In this document: in pieces, positions 29,547 to 40,783 of the stretch | Position numbering within the stretch: position 1 is the stretch's first letter | How the letters are laid out: every line of letters starts with the position of its first letter | Assembly: GCF_001039355.2 (NCBI RefSeq) | Contig: NW_019775602.1 | Location: forward strand, 206,858 to 247,640 | Reading direction: 5' to 3' | Source of the DNA: Lingula anatina | Taxonomy: Eukaryota; Brachiopoda; Lingulata; Lingulida; Lingulidae | Length of the DNA stretch: 40,783 nucleotides | Translations under genes and position numbers: made by a program | The notes under the pieces: generated by a model | What the model was told of the DNA's origin: nothing | The model's database searches: none | The model's input: only the letters and a program-made list of their open reading frames with translations

Positions 29547-30862
29547 CACTGATGCTCATAAGTTAAGCAACACTTTCTTATTTCTCGAATTTCTCAGCAA
29601 CCAAAATTTTTATTGAGGCAAAATTTGTACAATAGTTAGATATTTCTCTTGTTTTTACTTTGACTTACTGGACCGTGACATTAGAGTACTATTTACTGTT
29701 GGACACGATAGAATATGCTTTGGGGGTGCCACTTGCGAAAAACACAGTTTAGCCATGCCATGAGGAGCTTCCAGTTTGGCTAGTTTTATGGGCACAATTT
29801 GTTATTTTGGACCAACCAATGGTTAGAAGAGGACTCAACGAGGTAATCAGATGGCAAATAATGGGAAGCTATAATGCTGGGGTGCCAAAGAGACAGATTG
29901 CAAGGCAACAAAAAAGCAGCACCAAGCCAAGTGTCCAAGCTGGTAGCAAAATGGCGCCAAACTTAGCATGTATTGGACAAGCCTCTTTCTGGTAGACCAA
30001 TATTAACCGACGCAAGAGATGAAGACATCTGGTTCGATTATGCCACCAGGACCAGTTCATTTCAGCCAAACAATGAAAAATTGCCACCATACGTCATTCA
30101 AGGGAGGCGCCGTGGTCAACAATACAGAGACGAAATACCATTGGGGTGCATACAATCACACATTCAAGCAAATCCAGAAAGAAAAATCATTTTGGTGCAG
30201 GACAATGCGCCCATCCAGAAAGCATGGTCCGTGCAAGACGCGCTGCAACAGCGCGGTATCCCACATTTGGATTGGCCTGCATATTTACCAATTCTCAATG
30301 TAATCGAGCATGCTTAGGATATGATTGACAGGGCAATAAATGAGAGACAACCTCCAGTTAGAAACATTAGGGAGGTCCAACAGGCAGTAAATAAAGATTG
30401 GAACCAGCTCTCAAAGCAAGATTGGCAGAATTTAGTGGCAAGTTGCAGGAGACAATGTGAAGCTGTTGTTCAAAACCAGGGAAAGCACACCCAATATTTA
30501 TTGCATAATAGACGATTAATCATCTATTATCCACTGTCTTCTTTTATTAAAACTAATTCTTAGATGATCGAACTTTATTTTTTCATAATAAGCTGTTTTA
30601 ATCAGCACGTTCTTTTTGCTGTGTGAGCATACTTTTTTGACACATGGTTTGGCATATTTTAGTACCGTTTGGTTAATAAAGTCATTTTGATTATTACAAT
30701 AAGCTGTGTGGTGTATTTCATTAACCGAAATATTCAATTTGAATAAGTTATTTGTAAAATATGAAAGAAATATGCATAATCCCACCAACAAATGAAATAA
30801 TGATCATGATAGAAGAAACTTTTGAAAAAATCGGGGTGTTGCTTAACTTATGAGCATCAGTG
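29547..30862 (+). mobile_element. Tc1-like transposon, dead, with perfect 27-bp terminal repeats
   Basis: 1316 bp. The first 27 bases (starting CACTGATGCTCATAAGTTAA) and the last 27 are perfect inverse complements, flanked by TA on both sides (29545-29546, 30863-30864), the Tc1/mariner target site. Confidence 0.93.
29807..30510 (+). pseudogene. Tc1-type transposase remnant
   Basis: The N-terminal helix-turn-helix is recognisable (RRGLNEVIRWQIMGSYNAGV, then KRQIARQ). A second frame from about 29973 reads SGRPILTDARDED, then RRGQQYRDEIPL, then ILVQDNAPIQKAW and LDWPAYLPILNVIEHA. A TAG at 30315-30317 follows, and the frame continues with DMIDRAINERQPPVRNI and the C-terminal tail. These are the Tc1 blocks around the second Asp (VQDNAP) and the final acidic residue (NVIEHA). 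Much of the region around the first catalytic Asp is missing through internal deletion, and the two halves are in different frames. Not functional. Confidence 0.85.
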
Positions 30863-30865
30863 TAT

Positions 30866-32285
30866 ATACCAATTTACAAAATATATGACGAGGAAAAAAA
30901 GAAAGAAACACCTTTTTCCATTCTTTCTAGCACTTGACTGAATTAAATGCAGAACATGTTCTTAATCAGAATTTTATTAAAATAACTTAGCATCTTACAG
31001 GTACACGTGTATAGGTAGCCAGAGAATCTTGTCATCCGTCAAGCAATTACCTTCAGATCATATTGATTGTAAGTGATGACGATAGAATTGAAATCAGACA
31101 AATACGATTTACGACTAAGCTATACGGGCAGAGTGTAAGAGTATTACTTACCACACAGTTTGCCAGTCAGGCAAACCACAAAATAAAGAAAAAGAAAAAA
31201 TAAACCAGTTAGCATTTTATAAGATCAATAATCACTTTATATAAAGTCAAACTACATACCATTTGATATGCATTTTGCCCTTGTCCACAAACAAGACATG
31301 ATTACCTTCCCATAAATCAAATTATCAGCATTCCAAGTGACAATAACGATGATAATGATGATGGTTAATGATAAATGTATATATAACTGTGTCGAGATTT
31401 GGAAGGCAGGCTTTCCTCGCCAAATTGTTGGTCTGTCCTAGAAACGATTCCGCCGGGATCAATGAAGCAAAGTGGGCGTTAAAGTCCGCCCTGCTCGACA
31501 GAAGAGATAAAGACCAGTATCGAACAACTCCTTCACGGGGTCTTCATGGCCGGGTCCCTGGGGTCATTTTCCATTCTAGGATAAATCGATTTGTTTGTGT
31601 CTCGTAGGTAACTACTGAAATGTTAATCAAGGCATTTCAAAGTGCGTATTTCTGAAATGCAGACATTAGGTCCATGCCTGTCCATAACGTGTATATTTCC
31701 ATGAAGAATAGAAATATAAACTGTGGCATCTTTTTATTGATCACCCAAAAACGAAAATAAATAAATAAACAGAGGTACATATGACTATTTGGTGGTACTT
31801 ACTAATTTATATATTAAACTTGGAAATATCAATGTATTTCCAATTCAATCAATAAAAACGTGCCACAGTTCATTTCTATTTTACCCTATTAATGACGAAA
31901 ACAGTGGATCTATGTAATACTCTTCATGTGAGAAGTGCTGGTGGGGAAAAATGTGATTCAAGGAAAATTAAGAGAGAGATGCTTATATAGTATAACTTGA
32001 AATACACAGTAAAGATAAGTCTTAAAAACGCATTAAAAACTGCATTACATTGTTCAGTTCTTTTCAGATGTGACGGCGAATTTTGGTCTAAATAATCGAT
32101 CTACATTCAATATTACTTAGTATTCGGCATTTATCTATCGCTATGACAATTTTGTGGATTTGTGTTAATGAGCGTTGAACATTGCGACATTTTCTAATGA
32201 TACATATTTGTGAATTAGAACCAAAATCGTTCTTCATTCGGCCGCAAACCCGGTGTAACACTGCCTTTAATACTTGACAGTATCG
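30866..32285. other. Intergenic region
   Basis: AT-rich with no recognised gene. An open frame at 31368-31607 (with PRNDSAGINEAKWAL) lies in a less AT-rich patch but matches no family I know. Confidence 0.5.
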
Positions 32286-32290
32286 GCACA

Positions 32291-32294
32291 AAAA

Positions 32295-32337
<43 letters not shown>

Positions 32338-32338
32338 A
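32291..32338. repeat. (AAAT)n microsatellite
   Basis: About twelve AAAT/AATA units. Confidence 0.97.
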
Positions 32339-32362
32339 GACAAACTGCGTTTGGATAGAGCG

Positions 32363-32391
32363 GCAGAGAGAGAGAGAGAGAGAGAGAGAGA
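32363..32391. repeat. (GA)n microsatellite
   Basis: About fourteen GA units, 25 bp after the AAAT repeat. Confidence 0.97.
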
Positions 32392-32635
32392 CGTGCTACT
32401 GCCACGTGATTCTATAAACTGAATCAGCATTGATTTGATGATCGTCTGATTTACGGGACAAGATGATCGGTGATTTACTAAATGGGCTATTGGCTAGTTT
32501 ATGGTGAAAATGGAATATTGGAGACGCAGGAGATATTGCTGTATTCGGAATAAAGGATAATATGAATGTTTATTACGTTCTACAGATTGAATTTATAAGC
32601 GCCAAGAGAACACACTTGTCTCTATATGTGTCTGC

Positions 32636-32636
<1 letters not shown>

Positions 32637-32673
<37 letters not shown>
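32637..32673. repeat. (GA)n microsatellite
   Basis: About eighteen GA units. Confidence 0.97.
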
Positions 32674-32675
<2 letters not shown>

Positions 32676-32694
32676 AGCATTTGTATGTGAAGAC

Positions 32695-32851
32695 TGTGTG
32701 TGTGTGGGTGTGTGTGTGTGGGTGTGCTTGTGTGTCTGTCATAATCTTTAATATCAAGCACCTTTTTGAAAGCGTGCATTTCCACGTGTGTGCACATGTG
32801 TGTACGTGTATGTACGTATGTGCGTGTGTGTGCATGCTTGTGTGTGTGTGA

Positions 32852-32886
<35 letters not shown>

Positions 32887-32912
32887 ACAGTGTGTGTGTG
32901 TACAATGTATGT
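32695..32912. repeat. (TG)n-rich compound microsatellite
   Basis: Several TG runs separated by GTGTGGG, CATGTGTG and TACGTGTATG variants. It generates long spurious His/Thr- and Cys/Val-rich open frames on both strands. Confidence 0.95.
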
Positions 32913-32919
32913 GTTCTAA

Positions 32920-35225
32920 GGTGGTGGCTTCTATCTGCGTTGTGTTCATTCACTTGTGAAAAGACCAGAAGGACTGAAAGCCGGTCTTTGTTTTGGACAT
33001 TTCGGATTTTCACGTTTTTATCATTAGCAGGCAGCGGTTTTACGTCTTGAGATGGCAGCCTTCTGACCTTTAACGTCGCAAGAGTGTAACCCAGCAGACT
33101 TTTAGCTTGAACGAAAATACGTTAACGATACCCAAGCCACATCGTGCAGACAACACCTGTAGATTAATGATACTTTCGCCCCGTTTCAAAGTTTACTTAA
33201 GAATATAACTCTCTACCAGCGTTGCATTTTTCAATATGTGCATTTTTCTCTGACGCGACTACTGCCCTGGCGTTATTCCTACCAAACAACTTAGAAATAG
33301 CAATCTACGAATAGGAATGTTAGAAATGCAAATAGTTAAGTTATGATATTCGCAGATTCAGATCCTATCTCTTCCACTATAACGCACTTAAGTGCAGACA
33401 GGTTGTTGACTGTCTGTTCAGGAGTCTTCATCACTCAGTTATTCCACCGTCTGCCTGCTCTAATGGTCGTCCATCCTGAGTACATTTGTCCACTTCACAC
33501 CTCGTTTATTGTTGTTATCTCATAAGCCCGAAGGAGTGGCAGTTTTCCTCAATACATAATGCCTGACGTTATAATAAATAAACGAATGAAGAAAATATGG
33601 GTGTGTGATTTGGTATCTTAGTGAGAAGATTGTTGAACATTGTTGGAATACGAACCTAAATTATTAGGTTAGTATTTAATTTTTCATTCCGGAGGTTTTA
33701 TTAATTTAATTGTATATTTTATATTGAATCATTATTTCTTGGAAATTTGAAGGGAAAAACATGAAACCTTTTATGTCATGTAAGATGCCTCAATTGAATC
33801 AGCAGTCAGAAGTCCTCGAGACTGCAGTAGACATTTTCTGTTCATACAGACAGTGCACTGTAGTTAGGAGCTGTAGACGATCAGCTGTTTGACAGGATCA
33901 TCCTTAAGCGGACAGATATAAAAAGTCTCGGTGGAAACAATGAAAGGCACCTGACCCCCCCCCCCCCCCCACTCCAAAGCTTCGAACCTCCCCTCCCCCT
34001 TCCAGAGCGAAACACGGCAAAACCAATTGGTTCTCCATTGCCTGTCTACCATATTCTAGTTAATACATAAGACTGCCCCGGTTAAGTGTTTATAAATGCA
34101 TATGACATAATATGACGGAGATTGAGAGGCTACAATGACCCACGAGCAGACGATGAATAAAGAAATGTAGATGTTTTGAGTATGGAGTTTCTAAGAAGAA
34201 CAATACCTGGAAATTGCAATATATGCGTTATTTTTTTTAACACAGATGTTTCCGTCGTGAAATAGAGTTGATAATGAAATGTACCTATGATTGACGTCAC
34301 ATTTTGGCACCTACAGTGGTTAGCCATGGAGAGGGGAAATAAAAATACATTATGCTTTACCATGTATAATAATCAAAAAGGATAAAATCTTTAATTACGG
34401 AGCTGATGCCCGGTCACAGAGGTGGCAAAGTCTCAACTATTGGTGACACGAACCAGTTTTGGACAGAAACCCAAGAAAAAAATGCTCGGCAAAAGAAATA
34501 TACTTGATTGCTTAAATTGCCTCAAGTCAGTCGAAGAAAATGTAGATTCCATACAACTTTTAAGCATTTTGAGAATTAAGTAAACATGTGTATGGAGTCC
34601 AGATCATTCTCAATATTGCAATAGCAAGAAATAAGTCATAAAAACTACAATCGTGTTCTCTCTCAATGATGATTGTGTCGTTTTGAAATTAAGGAGAGAC
34701 ATAGCTACATGTAAGTTTTGTTTGTCTGTCTTGTGCCTTTATCATGGCTTTTCCAGCCAAATTGAATTTCCGTTCAAAAAAGTAATTTTCTCTTACTCAT
34801 AATTCATTGCTTGACCTTCCCCTTGGATCTGATGTTTTACGCCATTTGTAATTAAATAATTAATGTTATGTTAATTAAAGTTCTGTTTTGATCTTTTTCA
34901 ATATTTCAGAAGGAAAAACCGATTCTTTTATTTGAACGATTCTTTTATCTGAATGGTTTTGTCATTTTTAATTCCTAAATTGGGAAAATAGAAGTAGTCT
35001 TTTTAGGATATGATAATATGAATTTCTGACAGTTTTAAACGCGAATAATATACCTTTAAAATAAAATCAGACCTCTCTCTTGTAATTTCCCTCATTTTCG
35101 TCTCTCCGCTATGATGCTGGACTCACTTGCTAAATGCTACCAGCAGCCGAGTGCTCGTGGTAATGACAGGGCGTGCATGAAGCTTAACGGGTATAATTAT
35201 ATACTCTGTATCGCGGTACCACATA
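32920..35225. other. Intergenic region
   Basis: No gene recognised. Contains a C14-type run at about 33955-33970. Short open frames show no family motif. Confidence 0.5.
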
Positions 35226-35227
35226 TT

Positions 35228-35345
35228 GGCCATCTGTACTGTAAAGCCCTGTATATGGCACGGCGATCTGATGTCCACCCTGTGTCGGCCATCTGTACTG
35301 TATAGCCCTGTATATGGCACGGCCATCTAATGTCCACCTTGTGTC
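35228..35345. repeat. 59-bp tandem repeat, 2 units
   Basis: GGCCATCTGTACTGTA...CTGTGTC repeated at 35228-35286 and 35287-35345, with a third GGCCA start at 35346. A few substitutions separate the units. Confidence 0.9.
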
Positions 35346-35634
35346 GGCCAGAGTGCAGTGGCTTGGAGCTAGTGCTGGCTTTCTCTTCTCTATGTCAGCA
35401 TTCTGTGTCCTAGGCAGACAGAAAGAGGCAAAGTTGGCCACCCTTCTCCCATAAAGGGGGTTTGAAAATACTTCTTTCACCCCCCTCCCCCCGGCTCCAA
35501 GAAAAAAAAAAAACAAATTAGGGGAACGAAGCATTTGTCTCAAATTTTACTAAAGTTGACCGTGCCTACAATATAATCTTCGTACCGCCCCCCCCCCACT
35601 CCCCCTCGTCTAGGATCCACTCGAGTTTTAGAAC

Positions 35635-35765
35635 ACCTGTCGTCACAATAGTCTTCCTGTCACCTCTGAGCACTCTAACTTTCCTCTCCGTCACAATAGT
35701 CTTTCTGTCACATCTGGACATTCCTGTCACCTCTGGACACTCTGACTTTCCGGGTGACAGAGAAA
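35635..35765. repeat. Imperfect short tandem repeat
   Basis: Variants of GTCACAATAGTCTTCCTGTC and CCTGTCACCTCTGGACACTC occur several times in succession. Non-coding. Confidence 0.7.
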
Positions 35766-35769
35766 TGGC

Positions 35770-36215
35770 AGCAGCATAAACCCACGCCGAGTTTGTGTGC
35801 ATGTTTAATTAAATACGGGTCAAAATAGCATTTTCCTCTGATTGCTCTGTAATGAGAAATTTGTAGGCAACAACACTCTACTGGTGTCGACTATGATTTT
35901 TATTTGAGTCACGTTTCCGAGTTAAAGATTACTTCGCTTTTTAATATCAAGAAAATATGGATTGTCACATTCGGGAACAGAGTACAGTTAACAGCACTCG
36001 AACTTTTTGTCTCGGCTCAAAGTCTCTTTCTATATTGTGCGTAGTGTACACGAGCGGATGTATTTATAAAGCCACTGGAACAACAACTTTACGCGCTTTT
36101 TTTCACGGTTTAATAAAACATACATTTTGTTATCAGATCTTGAACAATTGTAACAAAGGTGGGGGCTACTGCGGGCGGGGGGGATTGTAACGTAAACTGA
36201 ATACCATTAGATCAG
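35770..36215. other. Intergenic region before the duplicated block
   Basis: Nothing recognised. Confidence 0.5.
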
Positions 36216-36220
36216 CACCC

Positions 36221-37302
36221 CTGTTGCGTGTTGATCTAACAATCTAGAAAGCACCCTTCCATAATCTGTACGATATTTCTTCAATGGAAGATCCAGAACT
36301 TACCTGTTGTACTGCTAACTGAGATGGTTACTTTAAACGAACAGCAGAGATGTTATATGTGGGAGTGCACCTGAATTAAATCCGAACCCATTCAGCCTGC
36401 GCATGCGTATTATTTCCAACTTTTTTAAAGTGCACTGATGTTAATTTCCGCCCTTGTTTGTACAAGTCAAAATGTCCTGCTTCATAAATGTCCTGTTTTA
36501 CAAATACAACAACACAACCCTCACTACGTTCACAGTGTAGTTTGTTTGTTAGTTTACTTTATAACCACATATCATACATTGAACGGGACAAACAATTCAC
36601 ATTACTACTGGTATATAAGTACAGGTTTGACCAAGCGTACACGTCCACATATTTGCTACAATCAACAGTCCTGTGTAATGCTAGAGTAACACTTCTCTGA
36701 TACTAGAATCCAATTAAATCTAAAATGACATCATTGCAAGCCTTGTGTGTGGCCATTTCTTTGGTGAGTGTACATCACATGTGTATCTTGATTGTCTGGG
36801 AGACTTGTTTGCCGTTAATCTCCGTTCCTGTGGCCTTTTATTGGCAATAAATGTCATCTTTTCGCTCACCAGTATTGTAGTTATTATCTACCATTATCTC
36901 CATTAGCATTCTGTTTAATTTCGGCATCATGGTAAATGGAAATTTTGCATTAACTTCTGTTTTGGGTTTTATCTTTTCAAGCAGAATACCGGGGTAGATC
37001 TTCGGTATCTTTTTATAATTTGGATCACAAAAATACCGGTGTATTTTCCTTGTGTTTATCTTTGTATTGAGCACAAACTGCGAGGTGTATCTCAGTGTTA
37101 ACTGCTGCCTACATGCGGTACATTGCACTAAGATGAGTTTGTCGACAAAGAATTAGAAAGCGAGATTTGCCCTCACCTCAACCCAAAACCCAGATACACC
37201 CCACCCCCACCCCACCCAAAACCAAGACCCACCCTCACCCCCAACCACCCAAAACCAAGACCCACCCCCACCCCCACCCACCCAAAACCCATCCACACCC
37301 AG
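36221..37302 (+). repeat. ~1.1-kb direct duplication, copy 1
   Basis: Begins CTGTTGCGTGTTGATCTAAC and runs to a C-rich tandem repeat at 37172-37302. It matches 39611-40783 with scattered substitutions and small indels. No intact protein is shared: the open frames in the two copies are short and differ in ends, so I do not call a gene. It contains TGCGCATGCG (about 36398), an NRF1-type palindrome, also present in copy 2. Confidence 0.85.
37172..37302. repeat. C-rich repeat (CCCACCCAAAACC-type)
   Basis: Imperfect units of CCCACCCAAAACC and CCAAGACC. The minus strand is a series of GGG runs separated by T4 or T, a G-quadruplex-capable pattern. Confidence 0.85.
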
Positions 37303-37662
37303 CATTACCTCGTTAATGTGAGACCACCCACGGGCGATAATGATCCTCAGGGATGGTAACGTGTGTATTCATGCATTGTTAAAAAAAATATTGGGCTTCA
37401 TGAAAAAAAAAAAAAAACGAAAATGTCACCCAAGAACCCTTCCTTCTTGTACCTTACACGTGCACGAGGACTGATTTGTATGGTTCTGTAATCTGTATCT
37501 GGTCCAAACTGAGCGGTTATAAATTGTCTGAAAGGCGCCGTGTTCACATGATGAACAAAGGATTATGGAGCCGTGCTTGATTGTTCATTTCCGATAAGAG
37601 GAGATTCGACATCATTTCCGTGGAATTCACGTACATGACAGCTGATATTCTATGTACAAAAA

Positions 37663-37827
37663 CAGGCCCGTAGGCAGCAATTTTATAAGGGGGTTTCTTT
37701 TTCTGAAGGTGGACCTTTTACGATGAAACCTTAGATTAACTAGATCAAATTTTACCCAGAATGGACCGTTTCCTGACAAAAAGGGCGGTTCTTTCGAACC
37801 CCCTGAACCCCCCTGGCTACGGACCTG
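37663..37827. mobile_element. Small MITE-like element
   Basis: 165 bp bounded by CAGGCCCGTAGGCAG and the complement of CTGGCTACGGACCTG, with an A-run/T-run extending the inverted ends. Inside, GGGGGTTTC and GAACCCCCTGAACCCCCC also pair. The minus strand gives a short open frame with SGGSKEPPF, a peptide that is a by-product of the repeat. No clear target duplication. Confidence 0.6.
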
Positions 37828-39248
37828 TTTTTTTAAAAACCATACAACGACACAATGCCTTACGTCCATGTATCTTAGAATTGGCTCTGTCTTCTTGTTA
37901 CTGAGAAGTACTGGTATTAATCATGACTGATACAACGAAAATACTGGCTGCAGTTGAAGGCGAACAGGCCTGGAAATGGCCAAGATTTTGCTTAGGACAG
38001 CTTATTTATTTATTCATTTTTTTATTTATTTGTATTTGCAGTTAGGCATCAATTGATCTACGACAACTTTTGCGCATTTATTTATTTTACCTATCTTGTA
38101 TTATTTTACTCTTCTAGATCTGTTTTGGAAACCCCATTGTCCTCACTCTCCCCTTCCCTCCCCTCTCTCGTTGATTTCCATACGGTGTTGTCACTCACCC
38201 CGCCGTCACCCCTTTTTTCTAGCGAGCACGTTAAAGGTGACAGAGACAGATCACGACATGAGGTCTTAATGTACAGGCGCTAGAGCTAGTGAACATCTGT
38301 TAACTACAGGAGAGTGCTCCTCTATCTTACCATACAGAACGCTAACCCACAACCACTGCATAATTATGCTTGATTATTCCAATAACTACATGCAGTTAGA
38401 ATGATTTAGGTGTCATTAGGGAGTGTTTTGTCCTATCTGTCTTCAAAATACGTGTTATCTGCGGTGAGTGGTCTGAATTCAGGAATAAATCAATTGCCGA
38501 CCAGGAAATTACTGGATATTACTCCGATCAAGAATGTATTACTGGTTTTTGTATATCAACGTGCGAGCTGCAAGACTTCAATGAACTGCTGAACTTGCTG
38601 AAAGTCCACATTCCCTAAGGATAATAATTGATCAATTTTTATTTTTACCATTACATAATAATGTTTATAGCCTGTAATATGTTGGTAATTGAATTTATAT
38701 GATCAAAAGTTGGTTGAGTATATATATGGTAAGGCGTTTCTCCGGTTTTTGGTCCATTTAACGTTGTTTTAATCACGTCCTCGTCAAATGCCTGAACTGC
38801 TGTAGGGTGCAGCCGCTCACTGCGATAGATGAGAGCGCGTCTCGAGATAGCAAAGTCACCTTTTGTAACGCAAGCTGGGAGAGAGGGGGGGGAGGGGGGG
38901 GGGAGGGTGCATGACCTGACCACACCGTCATAGTGAGCCTATTAGATAAATATGGTTCCTCGGCAGGAAAATGAGATATGCTGCCTTTTTTACGGAATTT
39001 GATAATGATAGAAGCGCAAAAGAAGTGGTTTTATGAAAGATAAATGGACAAGATCGAGGCACGGCCGTGAACACAGGAAAGGTTGTGACATGAAAAATTG
39101 CTTTGATTGATTTCATGTCATTGATTAATTTTTACCGTATCTTAAGGTTATGATCCAGCGTGTATTCAACACGCCGTATTTTAAACTGTGGTCTTATTTC
39201 TTCACCACGGTCTGCAACCGTGACACCGGACACATCTTATTTTGTTGA

Positions 39249-39250
39249 AA

Positions 39251-39301
<51 letters not shown>

Positions 39302-39303
39302 AA
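39249..39303. repeat. (AAAT)n microsatellite
   Basis: About thirteen AAAT/AATA units. Confidence 0.97.
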
Positions 39304-39605
39304 GTAAATGAATAGATCGATACATAAGTAAAATAGAAAAATGTAAATTTTGTAATAATGTAACACGTTCAGGGATCAAATGGATAAAAATAAATAAAAG
39401 CCAATAGATCTCTGATACCTTTGATTTGTCATTGCATGTAAAAATATCGATTTAAACTGGGCACATCGGAGAGTGGCGTTACCAGCTACCATTAGGCACA
39501 AAGTTACTCGTTAACTAAACATCCCTTTTGTATCTTCGTGACGGAGCCAGGGATGTTACAGTGGTCCACGCGCTGCCATCCCCTCAGCTTCACACGGGTC
39601 ATACT

Positions 39606-39606
39606 N
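39606..39606. other. Single N next to the start of duplication copy 2
   Basis: One undetermined base, five bases before the sequence begins to match 36221 onward. Confidence 0.6.
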
Positions 39607-39610
39607 AACT

Positions 39611-40783
39611 CTGTTGCGTGTTGATCTAACAATCTAGAAAGCACCCTTCCATAATCTGTACGATATTTCTTCAATGGAAGATCCAGAACTTACCTGTTGT
39701 ACTGCTAGCTGAGATGGTTACTTTAAACGAACAGCAAAGATGTTATATGTGGGAGTACACCTGAATTAAATCCGAACCCATTCCGACTGCGCATGCGTAT
39801 TATTTTCAACTTTTTAACTGCACTGATGTTAATATCCGCCCTTTGATTGCACAAGTATAAATGTCCTATTTCATAAATGTCCTATTTTATAAATACAACA
39901 AGACAACCCTCACTACGTTCATACTGTAGTTTATTTGTTAGTTTACTTGATTCCCACATATCATACATTGAACGGGACAAACAATTCACATTACATGTAC
40001 TACTGGTATATAAGTACAGTTTTGACCAAGCGTACACGTCCACATATTTGCCACAATCAACAGTCCTGTGTAATGCTAGAGTAACACTTCTCTGATACTA
40101 GAATCCAATTAAATCTAAAATGACAGCATTGTAAGCCTTGTGTGTGGCCATTTCTTTGGTGAGTGTACATCACATGTGTATCTTGATTGTCTGGGAGACT
40201 TGTTTGCCGTTAATCTCCGTTCCTGTGGCCTTTTATTGGCAATAAATGTCATCTTTTGGCTCACCAGTATTGTAGTTATTATCTACCATTATCTCCATTA
40301 GCTTAATTTCGGCATCATGGTAAATGGAAATTTCGCATTAACTTCTGTTTTGGGTTTTATCTTTTCAAGCAGAATACCGGGGTAGATCTTCGGTATCTTT
40401 TTATAATTTGGGTCACAAAAATACCGGTGTATTTTCCTTGTGTTTAGTATTGAGTACAAACTGCGAGGTGTATCTCAGTGTTAACTGCTGCCTACATGCG
40501 GTACATTGTACTAAGATGAGTTTGTCGACAAAGAATTGGAAGGTTTCATCAAACTGAAGGATCTCGAATATTAGGAAGCGAGATTTGCCCTCACCTCAGC
40601 CCAAACCAATATCCAACTCACCCCCACCGACCTAAAACCCACCCCACCCACCCAAAACCCACCCCACCCACCCAAAACCAAGACCCACCCCATCCCCACC
40701 CACCCAAAACCCACCCCCACCCTCCCAAAACCAAGACCCAACCCCCACCCACCCAAAACACACCCCATCGACCCAAACCCACC
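39611..40783 (+). repeat. ~1.1-kb direct duplication, copy 2 (runs off the window)
   Basis: Second copy of 36221-37302. It differs by scattered substitutions, small deletions (for example near 40300 and 40450) and an extra ~35 bp near 40540-40575. It ends in the C-rich repeat from about 40600, which continues to the window edge. Confidence 0.85.
40600..40783. repeat. C-rich repeat, second array
   Basis: CCCACCCAAAACC-type units as at 37172-37302, here longer and cut by the window end. The minus strand gives a spurious Gly/Val/Trp-rich open frame. Confidence 0.85.

Larger units (their letters stand above)
37303..39605. other. Region between the duplicated blocks
   Basis: No gene recognised. 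Contains the MITE at 37663-37827, a G-rich run at 38881-38905 and an (AAAT)n repeat at 39249-39303. Confidence 0.6.

Noticed and set aside
31368-31607. 79-residue plus-strand frame in a less AT-rich patch
   Set aside because: Could be a decayed exon or element but I recognise no family and see no splice context.
32573-33013. 146-residue minus-strand frame rich in His and Thr
   Set aside because: Translation of the (TG)n and (GA)n microsatellites; no domain.
40571-40768. Gly/Val/Trp-rich minus-strand frame
   Set aside because: Product of the C-rich tandem repeat.

Overview
This is animal nuclear DNA, most likely from a marine lophotrochozoan invertebrate (mollusc, brachiopod or annelid type). 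The genome is AT-rich, with intron-split genes, GT-AG splicing, several families of degraded transposons and many microsatellites. The species cannot be named from the sequence. Nothing bacterial (operon, Shine-Dalgarno, CRISPR) is present.

Layout. The left two thirds is a tandem pair of mitochondrial-clan cytochrome P450 genes on the minus strand. Copy B is complete: nine coding exons between 22478 and 13787 join with consistent splice phases into a 520-residue protein with a mitochondrial presequence, AGVEST I-helix, ExxR, PERW and Cys-heme motif, plus a putative non-coding first exon near 24069. Copy A (5936 to 2312) has only exons 1-3 and part of exon 4 before it stops at a single N (2311). 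Unrecognised DNA lies left of that N. Both copies keep the same non-coding first exon and upstream block, so the duplication included the promoter. Exons 1-2 differ between the copies at roughly 10% of residues, but exon 3 to exon 4 with its intron is almost identical. This means gene conversion or an assembly effect.

Between the two P450 genes sits a Ty3/Gypsy-type LTR retrotransposon (8798-13519). It has recognisable LTRs, polypurine tract, target duplication and gag-pro-RT-RNaseH-integrase order. It is dead: several stops and frameshifts and an internal duplication in RT. P450 introns hold a Penelope-like RT fragment, two related Tc1-like elements, foldback elements, a TTAA-flanked element, and a 67-68 bp minisatellite. 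Each minisatellite unit copies the exon 1 splice donor (3 donor sites in copy A, 12 in copy B).

The right third holds one intact intronless class A GPCR gene (27333-26191, minus), a dead Tc1-like transposon with perfect terminal repeats (29547-30862), MITEs, microsatellites, and a direct ~1.1 kb duplication (36221-37302 and 39611-40783). The second copy begins next to another single N (39606) and both end in a C-rich G-quadruplex-type repeat. The window thus has one intact P450, one partial P450 and one GPCR. The remainder is mobile or repeat DNA, or DNA in which nothing is recognised.
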